Assembly (NCBI GenBank): GCA_033439765.1
Contig: JAULSN010000002.1
Location: 5,704,001-5,768,000, forward strand
Reading direction: 5' to 3'
DNA from: Lasiosphaeria ovina
Lineage: Eukaryota; Ascomycota; Sordariomycetes; Sordariales; Lasiosphaeriaceae
DNA length: 64,000 nt
Below the pieces are notes generated by a model. It worked only from the letters and a program-made list of their open reading frames with translations, ran no database searches and was not told the DNA's origin. The stretch's first letter is position 1; each line of letters starts with the position of its first letter. A program made the position numbers and the translations under genes. Below are positions 14,021-24,515 of the stretch, piece after piece.

Positions 14021-14129
14021 AATTGGACTTCAGTACGGCCATGTATAAACAATAACAGATCTATTGTGTTTACAGCTATTTCGAACTATGGAAGGCTTCA
14101 AAATACAGCATGTTGGAATGTTGACATCG

Positions 14130-14196
14130 GCGGTGTGCGAATATTGCCTCACTAGCGCCAAAAGTGGATCGTATACTTGGTGCTTGCGAGGCACAG
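14130..14196 (-). repeat. Right terminal inverted repeat of the TA-flanked element
   Basis: Inverse of 13144-13210, followed directly by TA at 14197-14198. Confidence 0.75.
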
Positions 14197-14465
14197 TATG
14201 TATGTACGCACGGTCTTCCATTCGCCTAACATGTTGCATACCTAAGGTGTCGTGTAGATCGAATTGGGAAGCTTAAACGGCGTCTCCCCGCCCGGCATAC
14301 CTAAGGTAGCGACTTCGATGCTCAGCAATAGAACATCGCCGACATTGCGGTTGCTATTATTGACAAGCTCCTCCAGGTTCAGGTTCGGACGACACGGCCA
14401 CGCCAGCGCACCCAGTCCCAGTGCACCGCAGAGTCAAACGGGTGTGACGCGCCTCTTTTCTTTTT

Positions 14466-14560
14466 GAGAGAGTCTATTTGAACAGTAACAACCGTCTTTT
14501 GGGACAGTAGTGTACAAAAAGTGACATGCGCGCTGGGACCCGCCCAGCCAAAATCCACTT
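14466..14560 (+). repeat. Left TIR of the MULE
   Basis: Inverse of 24975-25070. The stretch from 14471 to about 14532 is base-for-base identical to the right TIR; beyond it the two share CCCAGCCAAAATC after a short divergent spacer. Confidence 0.85.
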
Positions 14561-16273
14561 TTCGCACTAGAAAAAGCGCTAAGGCTTGGGACGGTGCCAA
14601 CGCAACCAACTTCAGATCAATTACCTACCTAGCCACATATATAGTCGTACCACAATTACACGTCGCCGTCGCCGTCGCCAGCGTCAACATACTTCCAAAT
14701 ACGGTAATTATCACTTAAGGCAGTAGACTCGCTCAAATCGTTCATTTCTATAGTAAAACCCGAGGGCCCGGTATGTATTGTTACTTACATAATATGCCCA
14801 AAAATGCAATAAAAACCTGCCCTGCCTATGCATCGTCAAGTTTATCGCCTTGTTATGCCTCAAATACTACAGCCAATGCCCTCGTAGTCCGGCGAGTCGA
14901 TGCACCGCGTATAGATGCCTTTGTAATGCCTCCTCAGGCCCTGCGCGCTGTGGGTGTTGAAGCCGGCGTACCAGATGAAGCCTGGGTTCCTGATGCACCT
15001 AACGATACGCGTGGTATTGATGTTGCCTTACGGCCGCCCCGGCTGCCCGGGCCTCCCTTCTTTACCCGGGTTCCCTATGCCATACCGCCGCGCCCGCCGC
15101 GCCCGCCGCGAGTAGGCGGGACTATAAGGCCATTCATAGTGCGTGGTGCTTACGTAGGAGGATTTTCCATAGTGTTTTGTTAGTCCCGGTTGTCCCTGCG
15201 GTCTTCCTATTGTAGGTTGACACCCTCCTACTATGAGTGTTGACGGCGAATGGAAGGCTATAGCCCCGACTCCCGGCCGGTAGTCGTAGGTGCCGGCGTC
15301 GGTGTTAATACCGTAGAAATCGGGACTATTGACCGGGGTGCCCGAGGGTCGGGAGCAATAGCGTTAGAGCCCCGGGGTCTTCCTCGGAGCCGTATAATAC
15401 GGTCAAACTCATAATATTATAGGTAGAGGTCCCCGTCAGCAATAGATCTACCTAACTACTAGTATAGGTGAAAGTCTAGCTTTATAAGCCTCGAATTACC
15501 GGTATTCAATTTACGTAGAAGCTCGTAACTATAAGGAATGCCGAACTAGGCGGTAAACTGGCCCGTATATTCCGGTAGGGGGGGGGGGTTCGGCGTCTTA
15601 TTAGTCGGAAATACGCCGAGTATAATACGGTATTATATAACAACCCGATTTACGGCCCTCTCGGAGATATTATACAGAGCCTCACCGAGCTACTCTCTAC
15701 CTATATATGACCTCTTAATACGAGTCAATACTAAGTGGCGAGCCTCCCTAATAGACCTCTATATCTTATCGAGCATATTAAAGGCTTGTTTGATAAGCTA
15801 AAGAATATTACTATTCCTATTAATAACGAAGCTCTTAAGGTAACGGTTAAGAGCCTTAATAGGGGATGTAGTACGGTGGCTAAAGTTGAGGCGCTTATTT
15901 GTATAGTATATTACCCACTACTCCGCTATAAGCTTTAAGCTCTTAATATAGGCTAGTATTTCTACTTATTATAGAAAGAATGCCTTGAGCTTGTTATATA
16001 TAATATTGAAGTTATCGAGGGTCGGGGTATAGAATATGTGCTCCTAAATCTTATAAACCCCGGCTCGGGAGTACTCGACTTCGTTAGGTACGCGGTTAAT
16101 AGGGATATTGTCGACCGCGATACGGTTAAGGCGGCGTATAATACCGGTAGTATTATTATCGTTATCGCCGGGGTTATTATTATTATTATCCTTATTTCCA
16201 CTAGCTTATTCGCCCTAAGCCGGCTATACCGAACCCAGCTATACGGCGTGTAGGAATAACAGATCAATCAGAG

Positions 16274-16548
16274 TGTAAGGAAAGAGCACCCCAAGCACGT
16301 GCGCACACCTTTGTGTGCGCCCACCACCTGTCACCAACTGGCCAGACCACTGCCAGACCACTGCCAGTTGGCACAGCTACTGCCGTCACAAGGAACGGAG
16401 CCCCTGAGCATGTATATAAGCAGCGGCCCTCGCCCACCTTCCTTTGCGAGGGCCAGGTTGAAGTCTTACACCAATGCTACTCGTTGCTCGCCCTTCTTCT
16501 TGCCTATATTATGACCACCTTGATCAGGCGTACCTGCCCTCTCTTACA
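16274..16548 (+). repeat. 5' LTR of the chromovirus
   Basis: Begins TGTAAGG and ends CTCTTACA. It contains a TATA box, TATATAAG at 16413-16420, and AGGTTGAAG at 16455-16463 about 40 bases downstream, near the expected transcript start. Relative to the 3' LTR it has C-to-T and G-to-A changes in the last third. Confidence 0.92.
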
Positions 16549-16551
16549 ATT

Positions 16552-16560
16552 CTTCAACCT
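16552..16560 (+). promoter_or_regulatory. Putative self-priming primer-binding site
   Basis: CTTCAACCT starts three bases after the 5' LTR and is the exact complement of AGGTTGAAG at 16455-16463, near the predicted 5' end of the retroelement RNA. No TGG-type tRNA primer site is seen here. Tf1/sushi-group chromoviruses prime from their own folded 5' RNA end, so this fits self-priming. The match is only 9 bases, so it remains an inference. Confidence 0.45.
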
Positions 16561-16592
16561 CCCTACCACCGGTAACGATCGAGCCGGTCACC

Positions 16593-17786
16593 ATGGCAGG
16601 CAACACTCGTGGAAAGGGGAGAGCCACTCCTCAGGCCAGTTCAACCCAACAAGCGACCCTCGAGGATTTGAACGACCCCGTACAGGACTCTCCTACGCCC
16701 TCTACTAGCATGGATCCCCAGCAGTTCCAAGCCTTGATGTTGCAGGCGATGACCAACTTTTCTGCCGGCCTAGGCAACCTTGGAACTACTCTGGCTAACC
16801 TAGGACCTCAAGGAGGCCTGTCCCGGCCGAAAGACGACCGCCCCCCTACCTACGCGGTCAGCAAGCTAAGGGTCAATGCCTCGTTCCAGGACAGGGAAGA
16901 CTGGCTACAAGCCGTAGAACAAGGAAACGCTACACGCCAAGACCGACCTCAATAGCTCCAAGTCCAATGGGCCAGTACCTGGATGGAGCCGGAAACGCAG
17001 CAACAATAGCGGGCTTACCAGAAGCAGCTCCACGACGGGGACTTCGAACGAATCGTATGGCAGGAATTTAAGGACTACGTTACTTCGGACTACCTTGGCA
17101 GCAAGACCGGAGAAGTCCAGGCACACAAAGACTGGCTGGTTTATACCCAACGCGGGAGATCACCCTAGGAGTTCTACAGAGAGTGGGCCGCCCTAGTCAG
17201 ACGACTCCCCGGAATAGATACCGAAAGCCCCTTTATAGTACGGGACTATTAGATCAAACTAGACCGTTTTTACCATAGCCGATACGCCGAGGCCGTCCCT
17301 AACGTCACCTCAGCAAAGGACTATGCCGAATAGTACGAACGCATCTGGTTAACCCGGTCCTACCTACGGAACGGCAACGACAAAGAAACCTACCGAAAGC
17401 GGATAGGCTCCCCCACCAGCCTCGATAAAGCCCGGAAACTACCACGCACCACGGAGGAAGCTTACTCCGGGCCCCGCCACGATAAAGCCCGGATCCAACG
17501 AAGGGAACTCCGGGATCTACCAACAAAGGATACACCTCCCACCCCAGTACAACCAGTCACCAGGTCCAACGCGCAGGCCCTTCTCTATACTAGAGAGCCG
17601 ATCACGTACTACAACTATGGCAAGCCAGGATACGTACAACGCCAATATACCCTCCCACGCACTACGGCCCCACCGGGCTCGGATACCAGGATCCAGAATA
17701 TCGGTACGGAGAATGGTAAGGACCCCGGTGACCTATATCCGGAACCCTCCGACTTAGAAGACGACTCGGAAAACGAGAGGCGGTAG
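16593..17786 (+). pseudogene. gag of the chromovirus (inactivated)
   Basis: The frame starts at ATG 16593 (MAGNTRGKGRATPQ) and can be followed to the TAG at 17784. The first premature TAG is at 16953. The region holds a Gag-like segment (VSKLRVNASFQDREDWLQAV) and, at 17607-17648, a CCHC zinc-knuckle position reading YYNYGKPGYVQRQY: the three Cys and the His of the CX2CX4HX4C pattern are all Tyr, each one transition away. Pol is in the -1 frame relative to gag, and the two open frames overlap near 17762-17783, where GGAAAAC occurs. Confidence 0.85.
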
Positions 17787-20700
17787 ACGACGACCCCGAT
17801 CGATCTACCCAGGCCATCTTTGAGGGGGTAAAGCCGGGCCCTACCTTCACCATCCAAGGTAGCACTCGCTCCTAGCGCCGTAGCCAGAAGGCCGTACTAC
17901 TAACGGTAGTTATTAATACCGATACGGGGGCCCAAGTCAATTACGTAGATCACCGGTTCTGCCGGGTACATCACATCCCCATGCTCCCGGAGGCCGAAGG
18001 CCTCGACCTACCGTAGCTTATCAACCCTGACGGTAGCCGGATCAAGAACCACGGCATTTTCTACCTTACTCTCCAACTTACTGACATATACGGGAACCCC
18101 CGTACCGTATCTCAATTCTTCTACGGGGTCAAGCGGCCAAAGGGGGCCCCACCAATACTATGGGGGAACCCGGGTATGGGATCAGAGGGCGTGGTTCTTC
18201 ATACCGCCCTCAACGCCTTCGAATAGGGCCGTTACTCGGAGATCCTACCGGGGGAATTCGCCCGAGACGTCCTTAACGGCGCACCCGCCTTTACGGCCAT
18301 AGTCTCCAACGTAGTTATCGGGCCCGAGGAGGACCATATCGATACCCTCGACGGCCCGATGCAGGAGCTAAACCCAGAACCTTTACCCCCGGAGCTCGTA
18401 TACCGCTCAGCCGTCTTCTCGGAATAAGCATCTCGGGAGCCCAACACCCTCGAAGGAGCCGAGCACTACATCGATCTTATAGAGGGGTCTACACCGCCGC
18501 AGGGCCATATTTATCCCCTTAGTCAAGCCCAATTGGACGAACTAGCTCTCTATATCCAGGAGAACCTCGCTAACGGCCGTATTATGGAAAGTAGCAGCCC
18601 TGCCGGAGCCCCAGTTATTTTCGTCCCTAAGAAGGATGGAACCATACGCTTATACGTCGACTACCGGGGCCTAAATAAGATCACTATCAAGAACCGGTAC
18701 CCTCTACCACTTATTAGCGACCTTATAGACCGCCTCATAGGTGCCCGGTTCTTTACCAAGCTCGACCTCAAGGATACCTACTACCGGATCCGGATCCGTA
18801 AGACCGATTAATAGAAGACAGCCTTCAAGACCCGCTATGGCTAATTCGAATATACTATTATGCCGTTCGGCTTGACTAACGCGCCGGCCACCTTCCAAGC
18901 CTATATCAATAGGGCCTTAGCCGGCCTAGTAGATATATTTTGTATCGTCTACCTCGATAATATCCTTATCTACTCTACCACCTATGAGGAGCATACCCGC
19001 TATATCCTAGAGGTGCTCGACCGTCTCGAACAAGCCCAGCTCTTCGCTAAACGGTCAAAATGCTCCTTCTATTAGGACCAAGTCGAGTTCCTAGGCTTTA
19101 TTATTAACTACCAAGGTATCTCAATAGACCTCGAGCGGGTTAAGGCAATCCAAGAATGGCCCGTACCCTAGTCAATACGAGAGATACAAGTCTTCCTCGG
19201 ATTCGCCAACTTCTACCGCCGGTTTATCTAGGGGTATTCTAGGATCACAGCCCCTATTACCGTACTACTAAAAGGAGAGGCCACTAACCCTTTCCGATGG
19301 CCACTAGAGGCCGATGCCGCCTTCAACCACCTCAAAGTAGCGTTTAGTCAAGCAGGTTTCCTTACCTACTAGGATCCAACCCGCCAGACTAGAGTCGAGA
19401 CCGATACTAGTAATAAGGCGATCTCCGGGATCCTCTTATAGCTAGTCGACTCTTAATAGCGCCCTATAGCCTACTGGTTAAGGAAGCTCACCGATGCCGA
19501 GCTCCGGTAGGTTACCGGGTAGAAGGAACTTATCGCTATTATCGAGTCCCTCGAGTACTAGGGCCACTACCTAGGCGGTACCGACTAGAGGTTCGTGGTT
19601 CTTACCGATTACGAGGCCTTAAAAGGGGTAATCGTAGCCCTAGCCCGAGACCTCAAGGGCCGCTTAGCTAGATAGGTATACCGCCTATCTCCTTTCGATT
19701 TCGACCTCGAATATCGACCTGGGGCTACTAACCCCGCCGACCCCCTTTTAAGAAGACCGGACTATATGGTAGGAGAGATTGCCTACGACGATATATTACC
19801 CACCTTAACGAAGAAGCTGTAGTTAGCTAGGGAGTTGCTAGTAGTAGTGAGGGTAATCGTGGCCTAGATTAAGGCCGGGGTATAGAAGAAGTCGTGCTCC
19901 CGGAAGTACCGTAGAGCGGTAAGACGAGTTGAATAGACCCTTTAATATCCTCGAGTTGAAGGTATGGCTAGGGTTTCGGCTATGACGCGCTTTGCCCTCG
20001 GGGCCACCGGACGCGTGGCGTTTGATAAAGCGGAGCCCCGGGAAAGGAGCTACTAGCGGGACGGAAGCACCCCGACGGAGGGGCTGGGACGCCGTACTAG
20101 GAGAACTACTACGGACTCGCCAGAGTAGACGATCTCGCCGGGGCGGTCAGATTAAAGGGTCGAGGGGCAACTAAAGCCAGACGCTCAGGGTACCGACCTA
20201 TTAATTCCTTACGCGGTTACGGCAGAGGTTTGCGCCGGTAAGGCAGCTAAGGAACAGGATCCTAGGCACAGATTCTACAGGTCGATTATCGCCCTACAGA
20301 AAGGGGATCTCGAATATAGAAGCCGTATTAAGGAGGTGCTCGAGGATCAAAGAAACGCGGGTACTAGGCCCACAGGGAAACCAGGGAATGACAATACGCG
20401 TATGGGTACTAGATTCCAGGGTAGACTAGGAAATAATAGCGTTAATAACGCGGGTACTAGGCCTATAGGGAAACCAGGGAATAATAACACAAGGCGTATG
20501 GGTACTGGGTTCCAGGGCAGGCTAGGAAACGATAGCGTTGATAATGAGGGGGCCCTCCGATATAAAGGCAGGCTGGTAATCCCAGTAGCGCCAGCAGTGC
20601 GAAGAGAGCTAATACGCTTGCACCACGATAACCCCAGAGCCGGGCATTTTGGGAGCCACAAGATAGTGGACCTATTAAAGCGAAGATTCCACTAGGAAAA

Positions 20701-21886
20701 TCTAGACGTAGAAGTACAAGCTTACACAAAATAGTACTAGGTATACCTCGGTAACCGACAACCAAGGCACAAGCTATACGGGAAGCTCAGCTCCCTACCG
20801 CTACCTACCTAACCTTTCGAAGAGATCAGCCTAGATTTCATCACGAAGCTACCCCCTTACCAGTATAAGGACCGTATCGTAGATACTATCCTAGTAGTTA
20901 TAGACCGGTTTACGAAAACCGCGCTCTTTATCCCAACTACTACTACGGTTACGGTAGCCGAGTTAGCCCAGCTACTCTACGAGTATGTGGAATGCCGATT
21001 TGGTATACCAATAGGTATGGTCTCCGACCGAGATTCCCTATTAACTAGTAATTTCTGGGTGGAGCTCTCCAAAGCTCGCCAAGTCAAGCAGAGGCTCTCA
21101 ATAGCCTACCACCCGCAGACCGATGGCCAGTCGGAACGAATATACCAAAGCCTATAGTACTATTTAAGGTGCTTTACCGACGAAGAGGCCTAGTGGGCAC
21201 CACTACTCCACGAAGCGGAGTTTGCGTACAACAATAGCGTACACACAACCATCGGAGCGAGCCCGTTCGAGGCCCTATACGGCTACAATCCTCGGATGGC
21301 GCATTACGTACCCTCTATACAGCTGAAGGTGCAAGGGGTTCACGAGCGGCTGAGTAAGCTAGCACACCTGAGGGAGAGGTTATACCACCACTGGCAGAAG
21401 GCAGTGGACTCCCAGAAGAAATACTACGACGCACGACACCAGTAGATCGAATTCGAAGTAGGAGAGATAGTTGGACTCTCTACATAGAATTTCCGATTTA
21501 AGGCAGGGAGGAAGCTAGTACCAAGGTTCATCCCAGTCAAGATCACGGAAAGGATCGGCACGCAGGCATACCGGGTCGAACTACCAGCCAAGTACGCCCG
21601 GCTCCATAATGTCTTCCCAGTCTCCCTATTAGAAAAGTGGTCGGTAGCCGAAGGCCAGAAGGTACTACTACTACCAGAGCTAGTAGAAGGAGAGGAGGAG
21701 TGGGAAGTAGAAGATATCGTAGAACATAAGGATGAAGGAGAACGAAAAAGGTTCCTAGTCAAATAGGCAGGCTGGCCAGCAGAATACAACACCTGGGAAC
21801 CTAGGGAACACTTGGCCAACGCACAGAAGGTACTACAACGATACGAGAAAAAAGCAAAACAAAGGCATAGGAAGTGGAATGACTAA
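17762..21886 (+). pseudogene. pol of the chromovirus: protease, RT, RNase H, integrase, chromodomain (inactivated)
   Basis: All parts are in one frame, -1 to gag. Protease: NTDTGAQVNYVD at about 17915-17950. Reverse transcriptase: [19 protein letters not shown] at about 18625-18680, [30 protein letters not shown], and the catalytic box as YLDN (18950-18961) in place of YLDD. RNase H: ETDTSNKAISGILL, KELIAIIESLEY and LTDYEAL. Integrase: HHDN...GHFGSHK, SLDFITKLPP, VSDRDSLLTSNFW and HPQTDGQSERI. Chromodomain: EWEVEDIVEHKDEGE then FLVK and AGWPAEYNTWEP with a TAG between them where Trp is usual. The normal end is the TAA at 21884. Numerous TAG and some TAA codons replace expected Gln or Trp, so no protein can be made. 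Confidence 0.9.
20354..20542 (+). repeat. In-frame tandem duplication (93 + 96 bp) in the RNase H-integrase linker
   Basis: 20354-20446 and 20447-20542 are two copies of a unit encoding NAGTRPxGKPGN...MGTxFQGRLGN. The second copy has one extra codon. The unit lies just before the integrase zinc-binding segment, so the frame is kept. Confidence 0.85.
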
Positions 21887-21937
21887 AAAGTCATTGATCC
21901 ACGAGTACGACCCGCAGGTAGTGCCCATGAACCAAGA

Positions 21938-22009
21938 TGCCCCGAGGAGGATTCGAACCCCCGACCTCTAGCAAAGATACTAGGGTGTTAACCACTATAC
22001 TACCGCGGC
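21938..22009 (-). pseudogene. tRNA-like sequence inside the retrotransposon
   Basis: A 72-base stretch on the minus strand has a canonical B box (GGTTCGAATCC), an A-box-like TAGTATAGTGG as in tRNA-Asp/Glu/His, a T stem of 5 pairs and an acceptor stem with one mismatch. The anticodon stem (CTAGT/GCTAG) closes a loop of only 6 bases (ATCTTT), so the anticodon is uncertain (CTT if T33 is the second base). It lies between the pol stop and the polypurine tract. Probably a captured, degraded tRNA; function unknown. Confidence 0.6.
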
Positions 22010-22073
22010 GCTTTTGCTCTTGTTGGAGGGAGGATAACAGACAAGGTTCAAGATCGACGAGGACGTCGATCTA

Positions 22074-22089
22074 CGGGGGGGGGGATAGT
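22074..22089 (+). promoter_or_regulatory. Polypurine tract of the chromovirus
   Basis: A run of ten G followed by ATAGT directly precedes the 3' LTR, the usual place for the plus-strand primer. Confidence 0.75.
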
Positions 22090-22364
22090 TGTAAGGAAAG
22101 AGCACCCCAAGCACGTGCGCACACCTTTGTGTGCGCCCACCACCTGTCACCAACTGGCCAGACCACTGCCAGACCACTGCTAGTTGGCACAGCTACTGCC
22201 GTCACAAGGAACGGAGCCCCTGAGCATGTATATAAGCAGCGGCCCTCGCCCACCTTCCTTTGCGAGGGCCAGGTTGAAGTCTTACACCAATGCCACTCGT
22301 TGCTCGCCCTTCTTCTTGCCTACATTGTGACCACCTTGATCAGGCGTACCTGCCCTCTCTTACA
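22090..22364 (+). repeat. 3' LTR of the chromovirus
   Basis: Same 275 bases as the 5' LTR except for about four transitions. It ends CTCTTACA, followed by the duplicated CAGAG. Confidence 0.92.
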
Positions 22365-23148
22365 CAGAGTTACGGAGGCTGAGGCGGCTCGGCGGGCCGC
22401 ATAGACCTGATTGGTCAGTCAGGAAGAATAGTGAGCCTGGCCCGGACACACGGGTCACCTGCCCTAGCACGTGACCTTAGTGTGCACGGACCATCCACCC
22501 TGTAGACAGCCCACTCCCCCAAAACCACCAAGCACCCTGTAACCCTAGTGAATAGAACAGAGCAGAATACAACCACATCACCACCCCTACCTTTCGCAAC
22601 GGTTACTATAGTAACTATTATGAATGACCTTGTCATTCCAACACGGCGGTATATACGGCGGCGACCTCTATTATAGCCTTTTTATCCCACTTCTTATAGA
22701 TATATAATACTATATTCTTATTAATATAAAAGATATAGAGTTAAGGGTCTACCTTAGGGTAAATACGTATAATTATATTCCTTATCGTATCGTCGAAGTC
22801 GGAAATAGTAATAGTTAGTTTCTTCGCCTAAATTCTCTTACGATAGTAGTTGACCTTATCTATAAGCTAGTTAAAGCCTTCCTAACGTTCGTTATTTATT
22901 AAGCCGAAGGTATAACTAAAGTACTGGCCTAAGTTATCAACGCTAACGACCTAGAAGAAAACTAGTCCTTTATTATTAGTTTTACACGTATTATCGTATA
23001 TCTATACCTAGGGATAAAGCTTCTATTACTCCTCGTACTAGGGCGTAGTCTAGAAAAGACCCTCTAGCTTCTTATTATCTTCTTTGGACTAAAGAACGGA
23101 ATATTCGACCTTTTTATCGTTAAGTAACTTCATTATAGCTTAGAATAG

Positions 23149-23927
23149 TGTTGAAGAGGTTATATTGATAGAGCATTAATTAGATTTCAAGCAGTTGGAA
23201 GAGTGGTAGTTATGGAAAGGTTTTTACGGAAGTTAGGTTTTGGACTTCCGTGAGCAAGAAAGGAAGGCGGTGAAGGGCGGCAAAATGGATGATAATAAAG
23301 AGCAAGAAAAGTGGAGCAGAATGGTATTTAGATTGTTGTGATTGGTCGAAGACTGATCGAGATGTAGTTGTTCTAAATACAAAGGTGGGAAATGGACCCC
23401 TTATTATACCAGCTTGTGTTGACTCGGTTGAACGGAACTCGGCTCTGTTCAACACTTCGAACAACGGTCTGAAGCCAACAGAGGATCGTTGGCCAAGGTC
23501 GTAGCCGGCCCGGCAGGGCCTGTGGCCAGTTGGCCCGGGCCTGTTGCAGGTGGCCGGCAGGTGGCCCGGTCCGCGGCCAGGTGGCCCTGTGAGCGGCCTA
23601 GCTGTTGGAACCGGTTGCCTGAAGGTCGCCTACTGCCCTGGCCGTACGGGGCCAACACCTGTGGCAGTTGGATCGATTCCAAAGACCGTATACGCGGGGC
23701 ATTGAGTGGTTGTGGTTGCATTACGTTGTGGTAGGTCCGTAGGTCCGTTGTGTATATAAGCTTTGCAGCTTACATAAGGTTGCTTATGTAAGAACCCACA
23801 ATTATTTATAGTTGTATTATTACGTAAGCAGTATAAATATATTTATTATATATTTTTACCTCTTATAGTTCTTTTTATATCGTTTATTTTATATAAGGTA
23901 AAAATATATATATATTAAAAACCAACA
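23149..23927. mobile_element. Solo LTR A (779 bp) in the MULE transposase
   Basis: It begins TGTTGAAGAGG and ends AAAAACCAACA (tips TGTTG...CAACA) and is flanked by AATAG on both sides (23144-23148 and 23928-23932). It interrupts the MULE transposase between the text ERRALTG and AIMKLLNDKKVEYS. A TATA-like TGTATATAAG lies at about 23750. The middle is GC-rich while the right 150 bases are very AT-rich. No internal retroelement sequence remains. Confidence 0.75.
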
Positions 23928-24478
23928 AATAGTATATGCCCGTTAAGGCTCTCCTTTCGTAGGGTATATCGTAGGTTTCGAAGCTGCCTACGCTTGAATA
24001 TAATACTGGAGAACCTCGAACGCAAATCCTTCGCATCTCCCGATTTAAGATGCCGGGTCTATCGGAGTAAGTCGCCATAAATACCCTATACTTAGGAAGG
24101 AACCTATCGACTAGATTCTTACGGGATTCAGCGGGCGGGTGGTTGTATATGCCGTTGACTATATATAAGGTCCATTTACGCTAGTTTGTGGTTAAGGCCT
24201 TAGCCACAACGCTAAAAGGGTAGTTACATTTAAGAGTCTTCGGGTCCCGCGTAATCGCTTTACTCGGCCGGATCTAGTCCCTCACATAACAAATATTAAC
24301 GTAGGTAGGCCCGAAGTCCTTGATGTTATTCGCTATACGAAGCTTCTTAATAGCGAAGAGCGTAGAAGCCGCCTAGTTATGTAAATCATCCATTAAGTCA
24401 TCGAGGGAGTCGTATTTGTGGTTGAGAAGCTTGTGGTCTGGCGGTGGCATTGAGAGGGGCTCGGGCGCAGGCTCTGGT

Positions 24479-24480
<2 letters not shown>

Positions 24481-24515
<35 letters not shown>
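24481..24515. repeat. (GGGCGC)n microsatellite coding for Ala-Pro repeats
   Basis: About six units. On the minus strand they code the (AP)n stretch near residue 20 of the MULE transposase. Confidence 0.85.

Larger units (their letters stand above)
13144..14196. mobile_element. TA-flanked TIR element (Tc1/mariner-type, non-autonomous)
   Basis: The ends are inverted copies of each other for about 60 bases. The left end reads CTGTGCCTCGCAAGCACC and continues through CCACTTTTGG; the right end (14196 downwards on the minus strand) repeats it with one extra base and a few substitutions. Both ends abut the dinucleotide TA (13142-13143 and 14197-14198), the target duplication of Tc1/mariner/Fot1 elements. 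At 1053 bp it is too short for a full transposase. The interior has an unidentified basic ORF at 13694-14020 on the minus strand. I see no DDE or helix-turn-helix motif, so this is either an internally deleted copy or a MITE with a passenger fragment. Confidence 0.75.
16274..22364 (+). mobile_element. Full-length chromodomain Gypsy (chromovirus) LTR retrotransposon, RIP-inactivated
   Basis: Two 275-bp LTRs (16274-16548 and 22090-22364) bound the element, with a 5-base duplication CAGAG on each side (16269-16273 and 22365-22369). Order inside is gag (16593-17786), then protease, reverse transcriptase, RNase H, integrase and a C-terminal chromodomain in one frame (about 17762-21886), then a tRNA-like sequence and a G-rich polypurine tract. 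Integrase after RT/RNase H and the chromodomain make it a Ty3/Gypsy chromovirus. I saw four substitutions between the LTRs, all transitions, so insertion is fairly recent. Frames are kept without indels across gag and pol, but they are broken by many TAG codons. Confidence 0.92.
16249..22643. mobile_element. Solo LTR B (about 299 bp), split by the Gypsy element
   Basis: The halves are 16249-16273 and 22370-22643. Read on the plus strand it begins TGTAGGAATAAC and ends GTCATTCCAACA, so the tips are TG...CA with a short inverted repeat. The 5 bases CGGCG occur on both sides (16244-16248 and 22644-22648), and joining across them restores the surrounding MULE transposase text. A related copy lies at 61058-61320 in the opposite orientation. 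Family (Copia or other) cannot be told from the LTR alone. Confidence 0.8.
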
